The notes below the pieces were generated by a model. The model did not search any database. It was given only the letters and a program-made list of their open reading frames with translations, and was not told the origin of the DNA. A DNA stretch of 64,000 nt from contig NC_014722.1 in NCBI RefSeq assembly GCF_000198775.1, positions 1,390,845 through 1,454,844 of the forward strand, given 5' to 3'. Position numbers and translations under genes: made by a program. Positions within the stretch are counted from its first letter, which is position 1, and each line of letters opens with the position of its first letter. Of the stretch, positions 1 through 10,286 are shown in pieces. This stretch comes from Mycetohabitans rhizoxinica HKI 454. Its GTDB lineage: Bacteria; Pseudomonadota; Gammaproteobacteria; Burkholderiales; Burkholderiaceae.

Positions 1-321
1 ATCAGTCCGGGTAAGACATGGGAAGGAGCGATCGGCGGATGGCTATCGGTCATCGTGGTCGCGGCGTTTGCGCTTGCCGCGCATCTAGGCGAGCCAACCG
101 TGGCTGGCGTGCTGGTTGGGCGCCTCGGCGTGGTGGGCGCGGCGCTCGCGCTGAGCATGCTGGTCGCCTGCAGCGTTGTCGGCGACCTGTTCGAGTCGCT
201 GTTGAAGCGCCAGGCCGGCGTGAAGGATTCGAGCCAGTTGCTGCCCGGCCATGGCGGCGTGCTGGACCGGATCGACGCGCTGCTGCCCGTGCTGCCGCTG
301 GCAATGCTGCTTTTGAGCTGA
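1..321 (+). CDS. cdsA: Phosphatidate cytidylyltransferase, C-terminal part (5' end outside window)
   Basis: Makes CDP-diacylglycerol from CTP and phosphatidate in the inner membrane, the branch point for phospholipid synthesis. Only the last 106 residues are present, reading in frame from base 1. They begin in the conserved [12 protein letters not shown] stretch, cross a hydrophobic segment and contain the family signature region [18 protein letters not shown] followed by [12 protein letters not shown], then a final hydrophobic tail. The stop lies 8 bases before the dxr start, so the two are very probably co-transcribed. The order cdsA-dxr-rseP-bamA is the common proteobacterial one. Identification rests on the signature and the neighbours; the N-terminal membrane segments cannot be assessed. 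Confidence 0.95.
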   Translation: MSPGKTWEGAIGGWLSVIVVAAFALAAHLGEPTVAGVLVGRLGVVGAALALSMLVACSVVGDLFESLLKRQAGVKDSSQLLPGHGGVLDRIDALLPVLPLAMLLLS

Positions 322-329
322 AATCATTG

Positions 330-1556
330 ATGACGCAACATTGTGTGACCCTGCTGGGCTCGACGGGCTCGATCGGCGATAGCACGCTGGACGTGATCGC
401 CCGGCATCCGGATCGATTCTCGATCCACGCGTTGACTGCGCACCGCAACTGGGAAAAACTCGCTGAGCAATGCGTGCGCTTCGCGCCACACGTCGCGGTG
501 GTCGGCGATGCGCGAACGGCCATGCAGTTGCAGGCGCGGCTGCGCGAGGCGGGCTGTGCGACGCGCGTTGACTACGGCCGCGACGCACTGGCCGCCGCCG
601 CGTCGGACGCCGCTTGCAATACGGTGGTCGCCGCTATTGTGGGTGCGGCCGGGCTGGAGCCGACGCTGGCAGCGGCGCGTGCCGGCAAGCGGATCTTGCT
701 CGCGAACAAGGAGGCGCTGGTGATGTCCGGCGCATTGTTCATGGACGCAGTCTATGCCAGTGGCGCTGCGCTGCTACCCGTTGACAGTGAGCACAACGCC
801 ATTTTCCAGTGCTTTCCGCGCGAGCCTGGTTTGCGCGGCGCCGTGACCCGGATCCAGCTGACCGCGTCCGGCGGTCCATTCCGGCTGCGTGAACCGGCTA
901 CGCTGGTTGACGTGACGCCGGAGCAGGCGTGCAAGCATCCGAACTGGGTCATGGGGCGCAAGATCTCGGTCGATTCGGCCACGATGATGAACAAGGGCCT
1001 CGAGGTGATCGAGGCGCGCTGGCTGTTCGATCTGCGGCCCGAGCAGATCGATGTGTTGATCCATCCGCAAAGTGTGATCCATTCGCTGGTGTCGTATGCG
1101 GATGGCTCGACACTCGCGCAACTGGGCCATCCCGATATGCGCACGCCGATCGCTTATGCACTGGCGTTTCCGACGCGGATCGTGTCGGGCGTCGAGCCGC
1201 TGGATCTGGCGCAGGTGGCGACGTTGACCTTTGAGCCGCCCGACTACGAGCGCTTTCCGTGTCTGGCGCTCGCGCTGCAGGCATTGCGCGACGGCGGCTC
1301 GGCGAGCACGGTATTGAACGCGGCGAACGAAGTCGCGGTCGAAGCGTTTCTTGCGCGACACATCGGATTTACCGCGATCGCGGCAGTCGTCAGTGACGTG
1401 CTCGAGCAAGTCCAGGCTGATATTGCCACGACGCTGGATGCGGTGCTCGACGTCGATGCGCAGGCGCGCCGTGCGGCACAAGAGGCGCTGGCCCGTCACC
1501 GTACGCGTGACCGGTCTAGCGTGCGTGGCGGGGCGGCGGCTAGCCAGCTGGGCTGA
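330..1556 (+). CDS. dxr: 1-deoxy-D-xylulose 5-phosphate reductoisomerase
   Basis: Second enzyme of the MEP isoprenoid pathway: rearranges and reduces DXP to 2-C-methyl-D-erythritol 4-phosphate with NADPH, in the cytoplasm. The 408-residue product has the usual family length. It starts [16 protein letters not shown], where GSTGSIG is the NADPH-binding glycine loop. Further along are ASGGPFR, the metal/substrate motif around [12 protein letters not shown], and [15 protein letters not shown]. The reading frame is open far upstream, but the ATG at 330 is chosen because it gives the family N-terminus and sits just after the cdsA stop. The C-terminal end is Ala/Arg rich and probably poorly conserved. 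Confidence 0.96.
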   Translation: MTQHCVTLLGSTGSIGDSTLDVIARHPDRFSIHALTAHRNWEKLAEQCVRFAPHVAVVGDARTAMQLQARLREAGCATRVDYGRDALAAAASDAACNTVVAAIVGAAGLEPTLAAARAGKRILLANKEALVMSGALFMDAVYASGAALLPVDSEHNAIFQCFPREPGLRGAVTRIQLTASGGPFRLREPATLVDVTPEQACKHPNWVMGRKISVDSATMMNKGLEVIEARWLFDLRPEQIDVLIHPQSVIHSLVSYADGSTLAQLGHPDMRTPIAYALAFPTRIVSGVEPLDLAQVATLTFEPPDYERFPCLALALQALRDGGSASTVLNAANEVAVEAFLARHIGFTAIAAVVSDVLEQVQADIATTLDAVLDVDAQARRAAQEALARHRTRDRSSVRGGAAASQLG

Positions 1557-1610
1557 TACACGCGTTCATTCGGCGGGCCGTCACGTGCGGCATATTGCAG
1601 CGAGGGTCGC

Positions 1611-2975
1611 ATGAGTTTGTTGATTCAACTGGTTTCGTTCATTGTCGCGATCGGCATCTTGGTCGTCGTGCATGAATTCGGCCATTATCTGATCGCACGC
1701 GCCGCTGGCGTCAAGGTGTTGCGCTTTTCCGTCGGCTTTGGCCGGCCGCTGCTGCGCCGGACCAGCCCGATCACCGGCACCGAGTGGACACTCTGCGCGC
1801 TGCCACTGGGCGGCTACGTGAAGATGCTCGACGAGCGCGATACCGATACGCGCATCGCTGCGCAGGATCTACCGCACGCATTCAACCGCAAGCCCGTCGG
1901 CTGGCGCTTTGCCATCGTCGCCGGCGGACCGCTCGCCAATTTTCTGCTGGCGATCATGCTGCTGGCGGGTGTCTACGCGGGCGGTGTCGAGGAGCCGGTG
2001 GCCACGCTGGCGGCTCCTGCCGTCGATTCGGTCGCGCAGCGCGCCGGCTTCGTCGGCGGCGAGACCGTGGTGGCAGTGCGGGCGCCGGATGGGACCACCG
2101 AGTCGGTGCGCTCCTGGAGCGATTTGCGCTGGAAGCTGCTCGATGCGCAGTTCGACCAGCGCAACATCGTGCTGCTGGCCAAGATGGGTAACGATACGCT
2201 CGATTACCCAGTCGATTTGTCGCGGGCAACGCGCGCGGAACAGGACGAGGATGTCATCGAGCGCCTGGGTTTCGAGCCGGGCGGCAAGTTGCGGGTGGCC
2301 AGTGTGGAGCCGGACAGCGCGGCGCAGCGCGCGGGGCTGGCTGCGGGCGATGTGGTCGTCGCGCTCGACGGCAAGGCAGTGCAGGGCGCACAGGCGTTCA
2401 TTGCGACGATCCAGGCGCATGCGCTCAAGCATTTAACGATCACGGTCGAGCGCGACGGCGCGCGTCGCAACATCGAGGTAGTGCCCGACGAACGGCTTGA
2501 TGTGGCCGGCGGCCAGGCGGTCGGCCGCATCGGTGCGGCGATGGCCACGCAGGTGCAGACTGTGGACGTGAAATACGGTTTAACGGAAAGCCTGCAGCTA
2601 GGGGCGCGGCGCACGTGGGATATTTCGACCTATTCAGTGCGCATGTTCTGGCGGATGCTCAGCGGCCAGGCTTCGCTGAAGAACCTGTCCGGGCCGGTCA
2701 CGATCGCCGACTACGCGGGCAAGAGCGCGCAACTGGGCGTTGCGTCGTTTGCGTCGTTTCTGGCGCTGGTGAGTATCAGTCTCGGCGTGCTGAATCTGTT
2801 GCCGATTCCGGTATTGGATGGGGGGCATCTGTTATATTATCTGGTTGAAGCCGCGACGGGCAAGGCTGTTTCGGAACGCTGGCAACTGATTTTACAAAGG
2901 GCAGGTCTCGTGTGCATCGTTGCATTGTCCGCGATCGCGCTGTTCAACGACTTGTCACGTCTGATTCATTTCTAA
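1611..2975 (+). CDS. rseP: RIP metalloprotease, site-2 protease RseP
   Basis: Inner-membrane zinc protease that cuts the sigma-E anti-sigma factor RseA after DegS, releasing the envelope-stress response; it also clears signal-peptide remnants. The 454-residue protein has the zinc motif HEFGH inside the first membrane helix (about residues 22-26), two PDZ-like domains (about 115-200 and 215-290) and the C-terminal NLLPIPVLDGGHL segment that supplies the third zinc ligand (Asp). It sits directly upstream of bamA, matching its role in sensing outer-membrane protein assembly. Start ATG is preceded by a GAGGG-like ribosome site. No defects seen. Confidence 0.96.
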   Translation: MSLLIQLVSFIVAIGILVVVHEFGHYLIARAAGVKVLRFSVGFGRPLLRRTSPITGTEWTLCALPLGGYVKMLDERDTDTRIAAQDLPHAFNRKPVGWRFAIVAGGPLANFLLAIMLLAGVYAGGVEEPVATLAAPAVDSVAQRAGFVGGETVVAVRAPDGTTESVRSWSDLRWKLLDAQFDQRNIVLLAKMGNDTLDYPVDLSRATRAEQDEDVIERLGFEPGGKLRVASVEPDSAAQRAGLAAGDVVVALDGKAVQGAQAFIATIQAHALKHLTITVERDGARRNIEVVPDERLDVAGGQAVGRIGAAMATQVQTVDVKYGLTESLQLGARRTWDISTYSVRMFWRMLSGQASLKNLSGPVTIADYAGKSAQLGVASFASFLALVSISLGVLNLLPIPVLDGGHLLYYLVEAATGKAVSERWQLILQRAGLVCIVALSAIALFNDLSRLIHF

Positions 2976-3041
2976 GTCGATGCCATGTGCGCGCGGGTGG
3001 CGCGGCATGCATCGCAACAGCAAAAACATTGGGGAAGCAAG

Positions 3042-5345
3042 TTGTTCAAACATCACCGCTTTGTTCCTAAGACGGTTGCGGCTGCGATGCTCGCGGCACA
3101 CGGGATAGTTGCGCATGCTACGGTGCCGTTTGTCGTCAAGGACATCCGCCTCGAAGGACTGCAGCGGGTGGAGCCGGGCACCGTGTTTGCCTACTTGCCG
3201 ATCAAGCAAGGCGATACGTTTATCGACGACAAGGGATCGGAAGCCATCCGTGCATTGTATGCGACCGGCTTCTTTAGTGACGTCAAGATCCTGGCGCAAA
3301 ACGACGTCGTAGTCGTTAACGTGCAGGAGCGTCCGGCCATTGGCTCGATCGACTTCGCCGGCATCCACGAGTTCGACAAGGACAATCTGACCAAGGCGCT
3401 GCGCGCGGTCGGCCTGTCCAATGGGCGCTATTACGACAAGGCGCTGGTCGACAAGGCTGAGCAGGAACTGAAGCGGCAATACCTGACGCGCGGCTACTAC
3501 GCAGCGCAGGTAAAGACGACGGTCACGCCGATCGACCGCAATCGCGTGTCGATCCTGTTCTCGGTCGTCGAGGGGCCAAGTGCGAAAATTCGCCAGATCA
3601 ATTTCATTGGCAACAAGACGTTCTCGACCAGCACATTGCGCGACGAGATGCAGTTGTCCACGCCGAACTGGTTCTCGTGGTACACAAAGGCCGACCTGTA
3701 TTCAAAGGAAAAGCTGACAGGCGACCTGGAGAATATCCGCTCGTACTACTTGAACCGCGGCTATCTCGAGTTCAATATCGACTCGACGCAAGTGTCGATC
3801 TCGCCGGACAAAAAAGATATGTACCTGACGGTCACGCTGCATGAGGGCGAGCCGTACAAGATATCGAGCATCAAGCTCGCCGGCAACGTGCTCGACAAGG
3901 AGGCCGAACTTGCGAAGCTCGTGCAGTTGAAGCCGGGCGACCGGTTTTCCGCAGAGAAGTTGCAGGCGTCGACCAAGGCGATCGTCGATAAGCTGGGTGA
4001 GTATGGCTACGCGTTCGCCAGTGTGAACGCGCAGCCGGACATCGATCAGGCGCACCATACGGTCAACCTGATTCTGCAGGTTGATCCGAGCCAGCGCGTC
4101 TACGTTCGCCGCGTGAACATCACGGGCAACAACAAGACGCGCGACGAGGTGATCCGCCGCGAGATGCGGCAATTCGAGAGTTCGTGGTTCGACAGCCGCC
4201 GGCTCACGTTGTCAAAGGATCGGGTTAACCGGCTAGGCTACTTCACTGACGTGGACGTGACGACGACACCGGTGGAGGGCACGAACGACCAGGTTGATGT
4301 CGACGTGAAGGTGACCGAAAAGCCAACCGGCGCGATTACACTTGGCGCAGGCTTCTCGTCGACCGACAAGGTCGTGCTGTCGGCCGGCGTGTCGCAGGAC
4401 AACGTGTTCGGCTCCGGCACGAGCCTGTCGGTGAACGTGAACACCGCTCGTACGTACCGCACGCTGGCCGTCACGCAGGTTGATCCGTACTTCACGATCG
4501 ACGGCATCAAGCGGATCACCGATGTTTACTATCGCACGTACCAGCCGCTGTATTATTCGACCAATTCGAGCTTTCGGATCATCACCGCGGGCGGCGATCT
4601 AAAATTCGGTATTCCGTTCTCGGAAGCTGACACCGTGTATTTCGGTGCCGGCGTCGAGCAGAACCGCCTGGACATCGACTCGGCAACGCCGCAGAGCTAC
4701 ATCGATTACGTGAACCAGTTCGGCCGCGTGTCGAACAACGTGCCGGTCACCGTCGGTTGGTCGCGTGACGCGCGCGACAGCGCGCTGGTGCCCAGCCGCG
4801 GCTACTACACGCAGGCGAACGCTGAATACGGCACGCCGATCGGCAAGGCGCAGTACTACAAGGCCGATCTGCAGGCGCAATACTATTACTCGTTCGCCCG
4901 CGGCTTCGTGCTGGGCTTGAACCTGCAAGGCGGCTATGGCAACGGGCTCGGCGGCAAGCCGTATCCGATTTTCAAGAACTACTTTGCCGGCGGTATCGGG
5001 TCGGTGCGTGGCTACGAGCCGAGTTCGCTGGGTCCGCGCGACAAGGCGACAACCGATCCGATCGGGGGCTCGAAGATGATCGTGGGCAACATCGAGTTGA
5101 CGTTCCCACTGCCCGGGACGGGCTACGATCGAACTTTGCGCGTGTTCACGTTCCTCGACGGCGGTAACGTATGGGGGACCGAAGGCAACAGTATCGGCGC
5201 GAACGGCTTGCGCTACGGCTACGGCTTGGGCTTGGCGTGGATCTCGCCGATTGGACCGTTGAAACTGAGCCTGGGCTTCCCGCTGGTCAAGCATAACGGC
5301 GATCAATACCAGAAATTCCAGTTCCAGATCGGTACGGCATTCTGA
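3042..5345 (+). CDS. bamA: Outer membrane protein assembly factor BamA
   Basis: Central Omp85 subunit of the BAM machine that folds beta-barrel proteins into the outer membrane. I place the start at TTG 3042, preceded by GGGGAAG, because it gives LFKHHRFVPKTVAAAML, a normal signal peptide ending near AHA; an ATG at 2985 in the same frame would add 19 uncharged, unlikely residues. The 767-residue product has five POTRA repeats (roughly residues 25-420), then a 16-strand barrel with the conserved lid-loop motif VRGYE in GGIGSVRGYEPSS and a terminal phenylalanine, the expected barrel end. It lies between rseP and the Skp gene, as in most proteobacteria. Confidence 0.96.
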   Translation: MFKHHRFVPKTVAAAMLAAHGIVAHATVPFVVKDIRLEGLQRVEPGTVFAYLPIKQGDTFIDDKGSEAIRALYATGFFSDVKILAQNDVVVVNVQERPAIGSIDFAGIHEFDKDNLTKALRAVGLSNGRYYDKALVDKAEQELKRQYLTRGYYAAQVKTTVTPIDRNRVSILFSVVEGPSAKIRQINFIGNKTFSTSTLRDEMQLSTPNWFSWYTKADLYSKEKLTGDLENIRSYYLNRGYLEFNIDSTQVSISPDKKDMYLTVTLHEGEPYKISSIKLAGNVLDKEAELAKLVQLKPGDRFSAEKLQASTKAIVDKLGEYGYAFASVNAQPDIDQAHHTVNLILQVDPSQRVYVRRVNITGNNKTRDEVIRREMRQFESSWFDSRRLTLSKDRVNRLGYFTDVDVTTTPVEGTNDQVDVDVKVTEKPTGAITLGAGFSSTDKVVLSAGVSQDNVFGSGTSLSVNVNTARTYRTLAVTQVDPYFTIDGIKRITDVYYRTYQPLYYSTNSSFRIITAGGDLKFGIPFSEADTVYFGAGVEQNRLDIDSATPQSYIDYVNQFGRVSNNVPVTVGWSRDARDSALVPSRGYYTQANAEYGTPIGKAQYYKADLQAQYYYSFARGFVLGLNLQGGYGNGLGGKPYPIFKNYFAGGIGSVRGYEPSSLGPRDKATTDPIGGSKMIVGNIELTFPLPGTGYDRTLRVFTFLDGGNVWGTEGNSIGANGLRYGYGLGLAWISPIGPLKLSLGFPLVKHNGDQYQKFQFQIGTAF

Positions 5346-5373
5346 CGAACATTCATCGGCTTAAGAGGTGACT

Positions 5374-5901
5374 TTGCTGACTAGAAAATTTTCCCGCTAT
5401 ATCGCAATGGGCGTGCTCGCAATGTCCGCGGGCACCGCCGCAGTGACCGCCTATGCGCAAGAGGCACGCATCGCGGCAGTCGACTCAGACCGCATCCTGC
5501 GCGAGTCGGCGCCGGCCAAGTCCGCGCAGTCCAAGCTCGAGCAGGAGTTCTCCAAGCGCGACCGCGACCTGCAGGGGATGGCCCAAAAGCTCAAGGCGAT
5601 GTCCGACAACCTAGATAAGAATGGTGCGTCGATGTCCACGTCCGAGCGGCAGCAGCGGCAGCGCGACCTCGCGCAGCTCGATACGGACTTCCAACGCAAG
5701 CAGCGCGAGTTTCGCGAGGATCTGAACCAGCGTCGCAACGAGGAACTGGCTGGCGTGCTGGATCGGGCCAACAAGGTGATCCGGCAGATCGCCGAGCAGC
5801 AGCACTATGATCTGGTGGTGCAGGAGGCAGTCTACGTGAGCCCGCGCATCAACATCACAGACCAGGTGCTGAAGGCGCTCGCCAACGGCACGTCGAATTG
5901 A
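5374..5901 (+). CDS. skp: Periplasmic OmpH/Skp-family chaperone
   Basis: Holds unfolded outer-membrane proteins in the periplasm on their way to BamA. About 175 residues. The N-terminus is a signal peptide ([19 protein letters not shown] ... TAYAQ) and the rest is a long charged coiled-coil with heptad-like Lys/Glu/Arg/Gln (about residues 45-125), typical of Skp tentacles. Start choice: TTG 5374 has AAGAGGTG at good distance, whereas GTG 5368 overlaps that ribosome site, so the TTG is preferred; both give the same mature protein. The stop overlaps the region just upstream of lpxD, so coupling is likely. Confidence 0.93.
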   Translation: MLTRKFSRYIAMGVLAMSAGTAAVTAYAQEARIAAVDSDRILRESAPAKSAQSKLEQEFSKRDRDLQGMAQKLKAMSDNLDKNGASMSTSERQQRQRDLAQLDTDFQRKQREFREDLNQRRNEELAGVLDRANKVIRQIAEQQHYDLVVQEAVYVSPRINITDQVLKALANGTSN

Positions 5902-5918
5902 CCAGGGTATCGCCGCGC

Positions 5919-7034
5919 ATGTCGATGACGCTAGCCCAGTTGACGCAACGCTACGGCGGCACAGTCGTGGGTGACGCGGGCCGCACGATCGCGGGTCTCG
6001 CGCCGCTGGACAGCGCGGGCCCCGGCCAGCTTGCCTTTGTCGCCAATCCGAAGTATTTATCGCAGGCCAGCTCGACGCGTGCGGCGGCGGTATTGATCAG
6101 CCAGCCGGATCTGACCAAGCTGCAAGCCGAGCACGAGGGGACCGGCGCCGCGCCTGGGCCGGCCTTCGTCGTGACGCCGAACCCGTACGCGTATTTTGCG
6201 CGCGTTGCACAACAGTTCGCAGCGCAGGCGCTGCCGACTGCGCTGGCCGGCATTCATCCGGGTGCGGTGGTGGACCCCGCCGCGAAGGTGGCGGCCAGCG
6301 CGACGATCGGCCCCCACGTGACGATCGAGGCGGGCGCGGTAATCGGCGAGCGCGTGCGCATCGACGCGCATGCTTTCGTCGGCCATGGCGCGGTGATCGG
6401 TGACGATTCGCGCTTGTACCCGAACGTGACCGTGTACCATGGCTGTCAGCTTGGCGAGCGTGTGGTCGTGCATTCAGGTGCGGTGATCGGCGCGGATGGC
6501 TTCGGCTTTGCGCCGGACTTCGTCGGCGAAGAGGACGAGCAGACCGGCGAATGGGTGAAGATACCGCAGGTCGGCGCGGTGACGGTTGGCTCGGACGTCG
6601 AGATCGGTGCGAACACGACAATTGATCGCGGCGCGATGGCTGACACGGTCATCGAACAGGGCGTGAAAATCGACAACCTAGTGCAGATCGGGCACAACTG
6701 CCGGATCGGCGCCTACACGGTGATCGCCGGTTGCGCGGGTATCGCTGGCAGCACGACGATCGGTCGGCACTGCATGATCGGTGGCGCAGTCGGCGTTGCC
6801 GGCCACGTTACGCTCGCCGATCGTGTGATCGTGACCGCGAAGTCCGGGGTCTCCAAATCGCTACTCAAGCCGGGCATCTATACGAGCGCGTTTCCCGCCG
6901 TGCCCCACGGTGACTGGAACAAGAGCGCAGCGCTGCTGCGCAACATTGATAAGCTGCGCGAGCGCATTAAGACGCTCGAAGCCGCGCTTGACGCGGGGCA
7001 TACGCCGCGCGGCGATGCCGGCGAGCGGCCGTAA
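5919..7034 (+). CDS. lpxD: UDP-3-O-(3-hydroxyacyl)glucosamine N-acyltransferase
   Basis: Third step of lipid A synthesis: adds the N-linked hydroxyacyl chain from acyl-ACP. About 371 residues. There is an N-terminal uridine-binding domain ([12 protein letters not shown] through about 100), then a left-handed beta-helix of hexapeptide repeats (many I-G-x-x-x-x and V-x-I-G motifs, about 105-320), ending in a helical tail. The catalytic His sits in the [13 protein letters not shown] region. The frame is open back to 5898 and overlaps the skp stop; ATG 5919 (or 5925) gives the family N-terminus. It lies in the usual lpxD-fabZ-lpxA-lpxB run. Confidence 0.95.
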   Translation: MSMTLAQLTQRYGGTVVGDAGRTIAGLAPLDSAGPGQLAFVANPKYLSQASSTRAAAVLISQPDLTKLQAEHEGTGAAPGPAFVVTPNPYAYFARVAQQFAAQALPTALAGIHPGAVVDPAAKVAASATIGPHVTIEAGAVIGERVRIDAHAFVGHGAVIGDDSRLYPNVTVYHGCQLGERVVVHSGAVIGADGFGFAPDFVGEEDEQTGEWVKIPQVGAVTVGSDVEIGANTTIDRGAMADTVIEQGVKIDNLVQIGHNCRIGAYTVIAGCAGIAGSTTIGRHCMIGGAVGVAGHVTLADRVIVTAKSGVSKSLLKPGIYTSAFPAVPHGDWNKSAALLRNIDKLRERIKTLEAALDAGHTPRGDAGERP

Positions 7035-7075
7035 CACACTGCACGCAATGCGCGACCCAGTCGCGCCGAAACACC

Positions 7076-7540
7076 ATGAGCACTGAAACAATAAACCTGG
7101 ACATCCACAAGATTTTCACGCTGTTGCCGCATCGCTATCCGATTCTGCTCGTTGACCGCGTGCTGGAGCTTGAACCGCATAAGCGCATCAAGGCACTGAA
7201 GAACGTGACGATCAACGAACCGTATTTCATCGGCCATTTCCCGACGCGGCCGGTGATGCCAGGCGTGCTGATCCTGGAGGCGCTTGCGCAGACCGCTGGG
7301 TTGCTCACGTTTTCCGAGGAGCCACACGATCCGGACACGACGCTATATTACTTTGTCGGCATCGATAACGCGCGTTTCAAGCGTGTCGTTGAACCAGGTG
7401 ATCAGCTGATTCTGAATATTTCGTTCGAGCGCTACATGCGTGGCATCTGGAAATTTAAGGGGCGCGCGGAGGTCGAAGGGTCGCTGGCGGTCGAAGCTGA
7501 CTTGATGTGCACGGTCAAGCAGACGGATTCCGCCGCCTAA
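7076..7540 (+). CDS. fabZ: 3-hydroxyacyl-ACP dehydratase FabZ
   Basis: Dehydrates 3-hydroxyacyl-ACP in fatty-acid elongation; it competes with LpxA/LpxD for the hydroxyacyl-ACP pool, which explains its place inside the lipid A operon. The 154-residue hot-dog-fold protein shows [14 protein letters not shown] near the N-terminus, the catalytic His in [14 protein letters not shown] and the catalytic Glu in [11 protein letters not shown]. Length and motifs match the family. The start ATG 7076 gives [13 protein letters not shown], a common FabZ opening. No defects. Confidence 0.96.
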   Translation: MSTETINLDIHKIFTLLPHRYPILLVDRVLELEPHKRIKALKNVTINEPYFIGHFPTRPVMPGVLILEALAQTAGLLTFSEEPHDPDTTLYYFVGIDNARFKRVVEPGDQLILNISFERYMRGIWKFKGRAEVEGSLAVEADLMCTVKQTDSAA

Positions 7541-7583
7541 GTGCGGACGTTTTCGCAACGCAAAACGAAGCAAGGGCGAAGGT

Positions 7584-8372
7584 ATGACTCGTATCCATCC
7601 CACCGCGATTATCGAAGCGGGCGCGAGCCTGGACGACACCGTCCAGATTGGCCCGTATGCGGTTATTGGTGCGCACGTACGCATCGGCGCGCGCACGACG
7701 GTTGGTTCGCACACGGTCATCGAAGGCCATACGACGATCGGTGAGGACAACCAGATCGGTCATTTTGCGGCGCTCGGCGGTGCGCCGCAGGACATGAAAT
7801 ACGCCGGCGAGCCGACGCGGCTCGAGATCGGCGATCGCAACACGATTCGCGAATTCACGACGATTCACACCGGTACTGCGCAAGACAACGGCGTCACCCA
7901 TATCGGCGACGACAATTGGATCATGGCGTACGTGCACATTGCTCACGACTGCCGGGTCGGCAACCATACGGTATTTTCGAGCAATGCGCAGATTGCCGGG
8001 CACGTCGACGTCGGCGACTGGGCGATTCTTGGCGGCATGTCCGGTGTACACCAGTTCGTGCGCATCGGCGAACACGCGTTTCTCGGTGGCGCGTCGGCGT
8101 TAGTGCAGGACTTGCCGCCGTATGTGATTGCGGCCGGTGAAAAGGCCCAGCCGCACGGCATCAACATCGAGGGGCTGCGCCGTCGCGGCTTCACTGCCGA
8201 TGCGATTTCCGCGTTGCGGGCCGCGTACCGGGCCGTCTATAAAAATGGTTTATCGCTAGACGAGGCGAAAGCGCAGTTGCGTGAGTTGGCGGCGCAGGGC
8301 GGTGATGGCGATGAGCCGGTCACAACGTTCCTGCGGTTCATCGAGACCGCCAAGCGCGGCATTATTCGCTGA
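7584..8372 (+). CDS. lpxA: UDP-N-acetylglucosamine acyltransferase
   Basis: First step of lipid A synthesis: transfers a 3-hydroxyacyl chain from ACP to the 3-OH of UDP-GlcNAc. The 262-residue protein is the expected size. It starts [14 protein letters not shown] and consists of a left-handed parallel beta-helix with hexapeptide repeats, the catalytic His in [15 protein letters not shown], the [20 protein letters not shown] segment, and an alpha-helical C-terminal domain. The start is preceded by a GCGAAGG ribosome site. The gene sits 11 bases before lpxB. Confidence 0.96.
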   Translation: MTRIHPTAIIEAGASLDDTVQIGPYAVIGAHVRIGARTTVGSHTVIEGHTTIGEDNQIGHFAALGGAPQDMKYAGEPTRLEIGDRNTIREFTTIHTGTAQDNGVTHIGDDNWIMAYVHIAHDCRVGNHTVFSSNAQIAGHVDVGDWAILGGMSGVHQFVRIGEHAFLGGASALVQDLPPYVIAAGEKAQPHGINIEGLRRRGFTADAISALRAAYRAVYKNGLSLDEAKAQLRELAAQGGDGDEPVTTFLRFIETAKRGIIR

Positions 8373-8382
8373 TGCATCGACG

Positions 8383-9561
8383 ATGACGTTACATTCGAGT
8401 CCTGTCAAGCTCGCGATGGTGGCGGGTGAGCCGTCCGGCGACCTGTTGGCGGCGTCGTTGCTCGCCGGGCTCGCCGCGCGTCTTCCGGCTGGCACGCAGT
8501 ACTATGGCATTGGCGGTGCGCGGATGGCCGCCCACGGGTTTGACGCGCACTGGCCGATGGACAAGTTGTCGGTGCGCGGGTATGTCGAGGCACTGCGCCA
8601 TATTCCGGAAATCCTGCGCATCCGCGGTGAATTGAAACGGCAGCTGTTGGCTGAGCCGCCAAGCGTGTTCATCGGCGTCGATGCGCCGGATTTCAACTTC
8701 TCGCTCGAGGAGACGCTGCGGCATGCGGGTATCCCGACGATCCACTTCGTTTGCCCATCGATCTGGGCGTGGCGGGGCGGGCGTATCAAGAAGATCGTCA
8801 AGGCGGTGGACCACATGCTGTGCGTGTTTCCGTTTGAAACGGCGATCCTGGACAAGGCCGGCGTGGCGTCTACGTATGTCGGACATCCGCTGGCTGACGC
8901 GATTGCGATGCAGCCGGATAGCCTGAGCGCGCGGCGCGCAAGTGGCTTGCCGGATGAGGGGCCCGTTGTCGCGGTGCTGCCGGGCAGCCGCCGTTCCGAA
9001 ATCGAGTTGATCGGCCCGACGTTCTTTGCGGCGATGGAGCTGATGCACCAGCGCGAGCCATCGTTGCGCTTTGTTGTGCCCGCGCCGAACGCGGCCATCC
9101 GCGCACTGCTGCAGCCGCTCGCGGACCGCTACCCGGCATTGCCGCTGACGCTGACCGAGGGCAATGCCCAGTTGGCAATGACGGCAGCCGACGCGGTGCT
9201 GGTCAAGAGCGGCACCGTTACGCTGGAAGCCGCGTTGCTGAAAAAGCCAATGGTGATCTCTTACAAGGTGCCATGGTTGACCGGGCAGATTATGCAGCGG
9301 CAAGGCTATTTGCCGTACGTTGGTTTGCCGAACATCCTGGCCGGCCGGTTCGTCGTGCCCGAGATCCTGCAGCACTTCGCGACGCCACAGGCGCTTGCCG
9401 ATGCGACGCTGCTGCAACTGAACGATGAGGCGAACCGTCGCATGTTGGTCGAACTGTTCACCGAGATGCACGAACGTTTGCGCTGCAACACCGCCGAGCG
9501 TGCCGCGGAAGTGGTGGTCGATGTCATCGACTCGGGCCCGTCGGGCAGGAGGTTTCGATGA
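8383..9561 (+). CDS. lpxB: Lipid-A-disaccharide synthase
   Basis: Condenses UDP-diacylglucosamine with lipid X to make the lipid A disaccharide on the cytoplasmic face of the inner membrane. About 392 residues. The frame is open upstream into lpxA, but ATG 8383 gives [20 protein letters not shown], where AGEPSGD is the family N-terminal motif. Other family regions are [19 protein letters not shown] and [11 protein letters not shown], and the nucleotide-binding [12 protein letters not shown]. Its stop overlaps the rnhB start by 4 bases (ATGA), indicating translational coupling. Confidence 0.95.
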   Translation: MTLHSSPVKLAMVAGEPSGDLLAASLLAGLAARLPAGTQYYGIGGARMAAHGFDAHWPMDKLSVRGYVEALRHIPEILRIRGELKRQLLAEPPSVFIGVDAPDFNFSLEETLRHAGIPTIHFVCPSIWAWRGGRIKKIVKAVDHMLCVFPFETAILDKAGVASTYVGHPLADAIAMQPDSLSARRASGLPDEGPVVAVLPGSRRSEIELIGPTFFAAMELMHQREPSLRFVVPAPNAAIRALLQPLADRYPALPLTLTEGNAQLAMTAADAVLVKSGTVTLEAALLKKPMVISYKVPWLTGQIMQRQGYLPYVGLPNILAGRFVVPEILQHFATPQALADATLLQLNDEANRRMLVELFTEMHERLRCNTAERAAEVVVDVIDSGPSGRRFR

Positions 9562-10256
9562 CCGGGCGCCGTATGCGCACGCCCGGCTGCGGTGGCACGC
9601 CTGCCGTTGTACAGCGCGGGCTGGACTTCGACGATCCGGCTGACCTCGTTTGCGGCGTCGATGAAGCGGGGCGCGGGCCGCTGGCGGGTCCGGTGGTGGC
9701 CGCCGCGGTGATTCTCGATCCCGCCGCACCTCGCATTCGTGGGCTCGATGACTCCAAGGCGCTGAGTCCGGCGACGCGCGAAAAGCTGTTCGATCGGATT
9801 GTTGAGCGCTCGCTGGCCTATTGCGTCGCGTCGGCGAGCGTCGAGGAAATCGATACGCTCAATATCCTGCACGCGACGATGCTGGCGATGCAGCGCGCGG
9901 TGCAGGGCCTTGCGCTCACGCCTGCGTTGGTCAAGGTCGATGGTAACCGCTGCCCGGTGCTGTCGGTGCGATCCGAGGCGGTGATTGGGGGCGATGCACT
10001 GGTGCCGTCGATCTCCGCCGCGTCGATTCTGGCGAAGGTCACGCGGGACCGGATGATGCATGCGTTGCATGATGAGTTTCCGCATTATGGGTTTGACGCC
10101 CATGTAGGCTATGGCACGCCGCGGCACTTGGCTGCGCTGCGTATCCATGGGCCGTGCGTGCACCACCGGCGCTCGTTTGCGCCGGTGCGCAAAGCCTATT
10201 TGAGCTTCGGGCTGGACGCGATGCCTGTGAGCGGGGTGGACGCGCCGCCATGCTGA
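9558..10256 (+). CDS. rnhB: Ribonuclease HII
   Basis: Removes RNA from RNA:DNA hybrids and single ribonucleotides from DNA. The 232-residue product has the acidic motif [17 protein letters not shown] that carries two catalytic residues, then [36 protein letters not shown] and [11 protein letters not shown], all typical of the family. About 25 N-terminal residues precede the core, a little longer than E. coli RnhB. The start ATG overlaps the lpxB stop (ATGA). rnhB after lpxB is the standard order. Confidence 0.95.
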   Translation: MTGRRMRTPGCGGTPAVVQRGLDFDDPADLVCGVDEAGRGPLAGPVVAAAVILDPAAPRIRGLDDSKALSPATREKLFDRIVERSLAYCVASASVEEIDTLNILHATMLAMQRAVQGLALTPALVKVDGNRCPVLSVRSEAVIGGDALVPSISAASILAKVTRDRMMHALHDEFPHYGFDAHVGYGTPRHLAALRIHGPCVHHRRSFAPVRKAYLSFGLDAMPVSGVDAPPC

Positions 10257-10286
10257 GCCGTGCGACACTGCCCGCCGGCTGAGCCG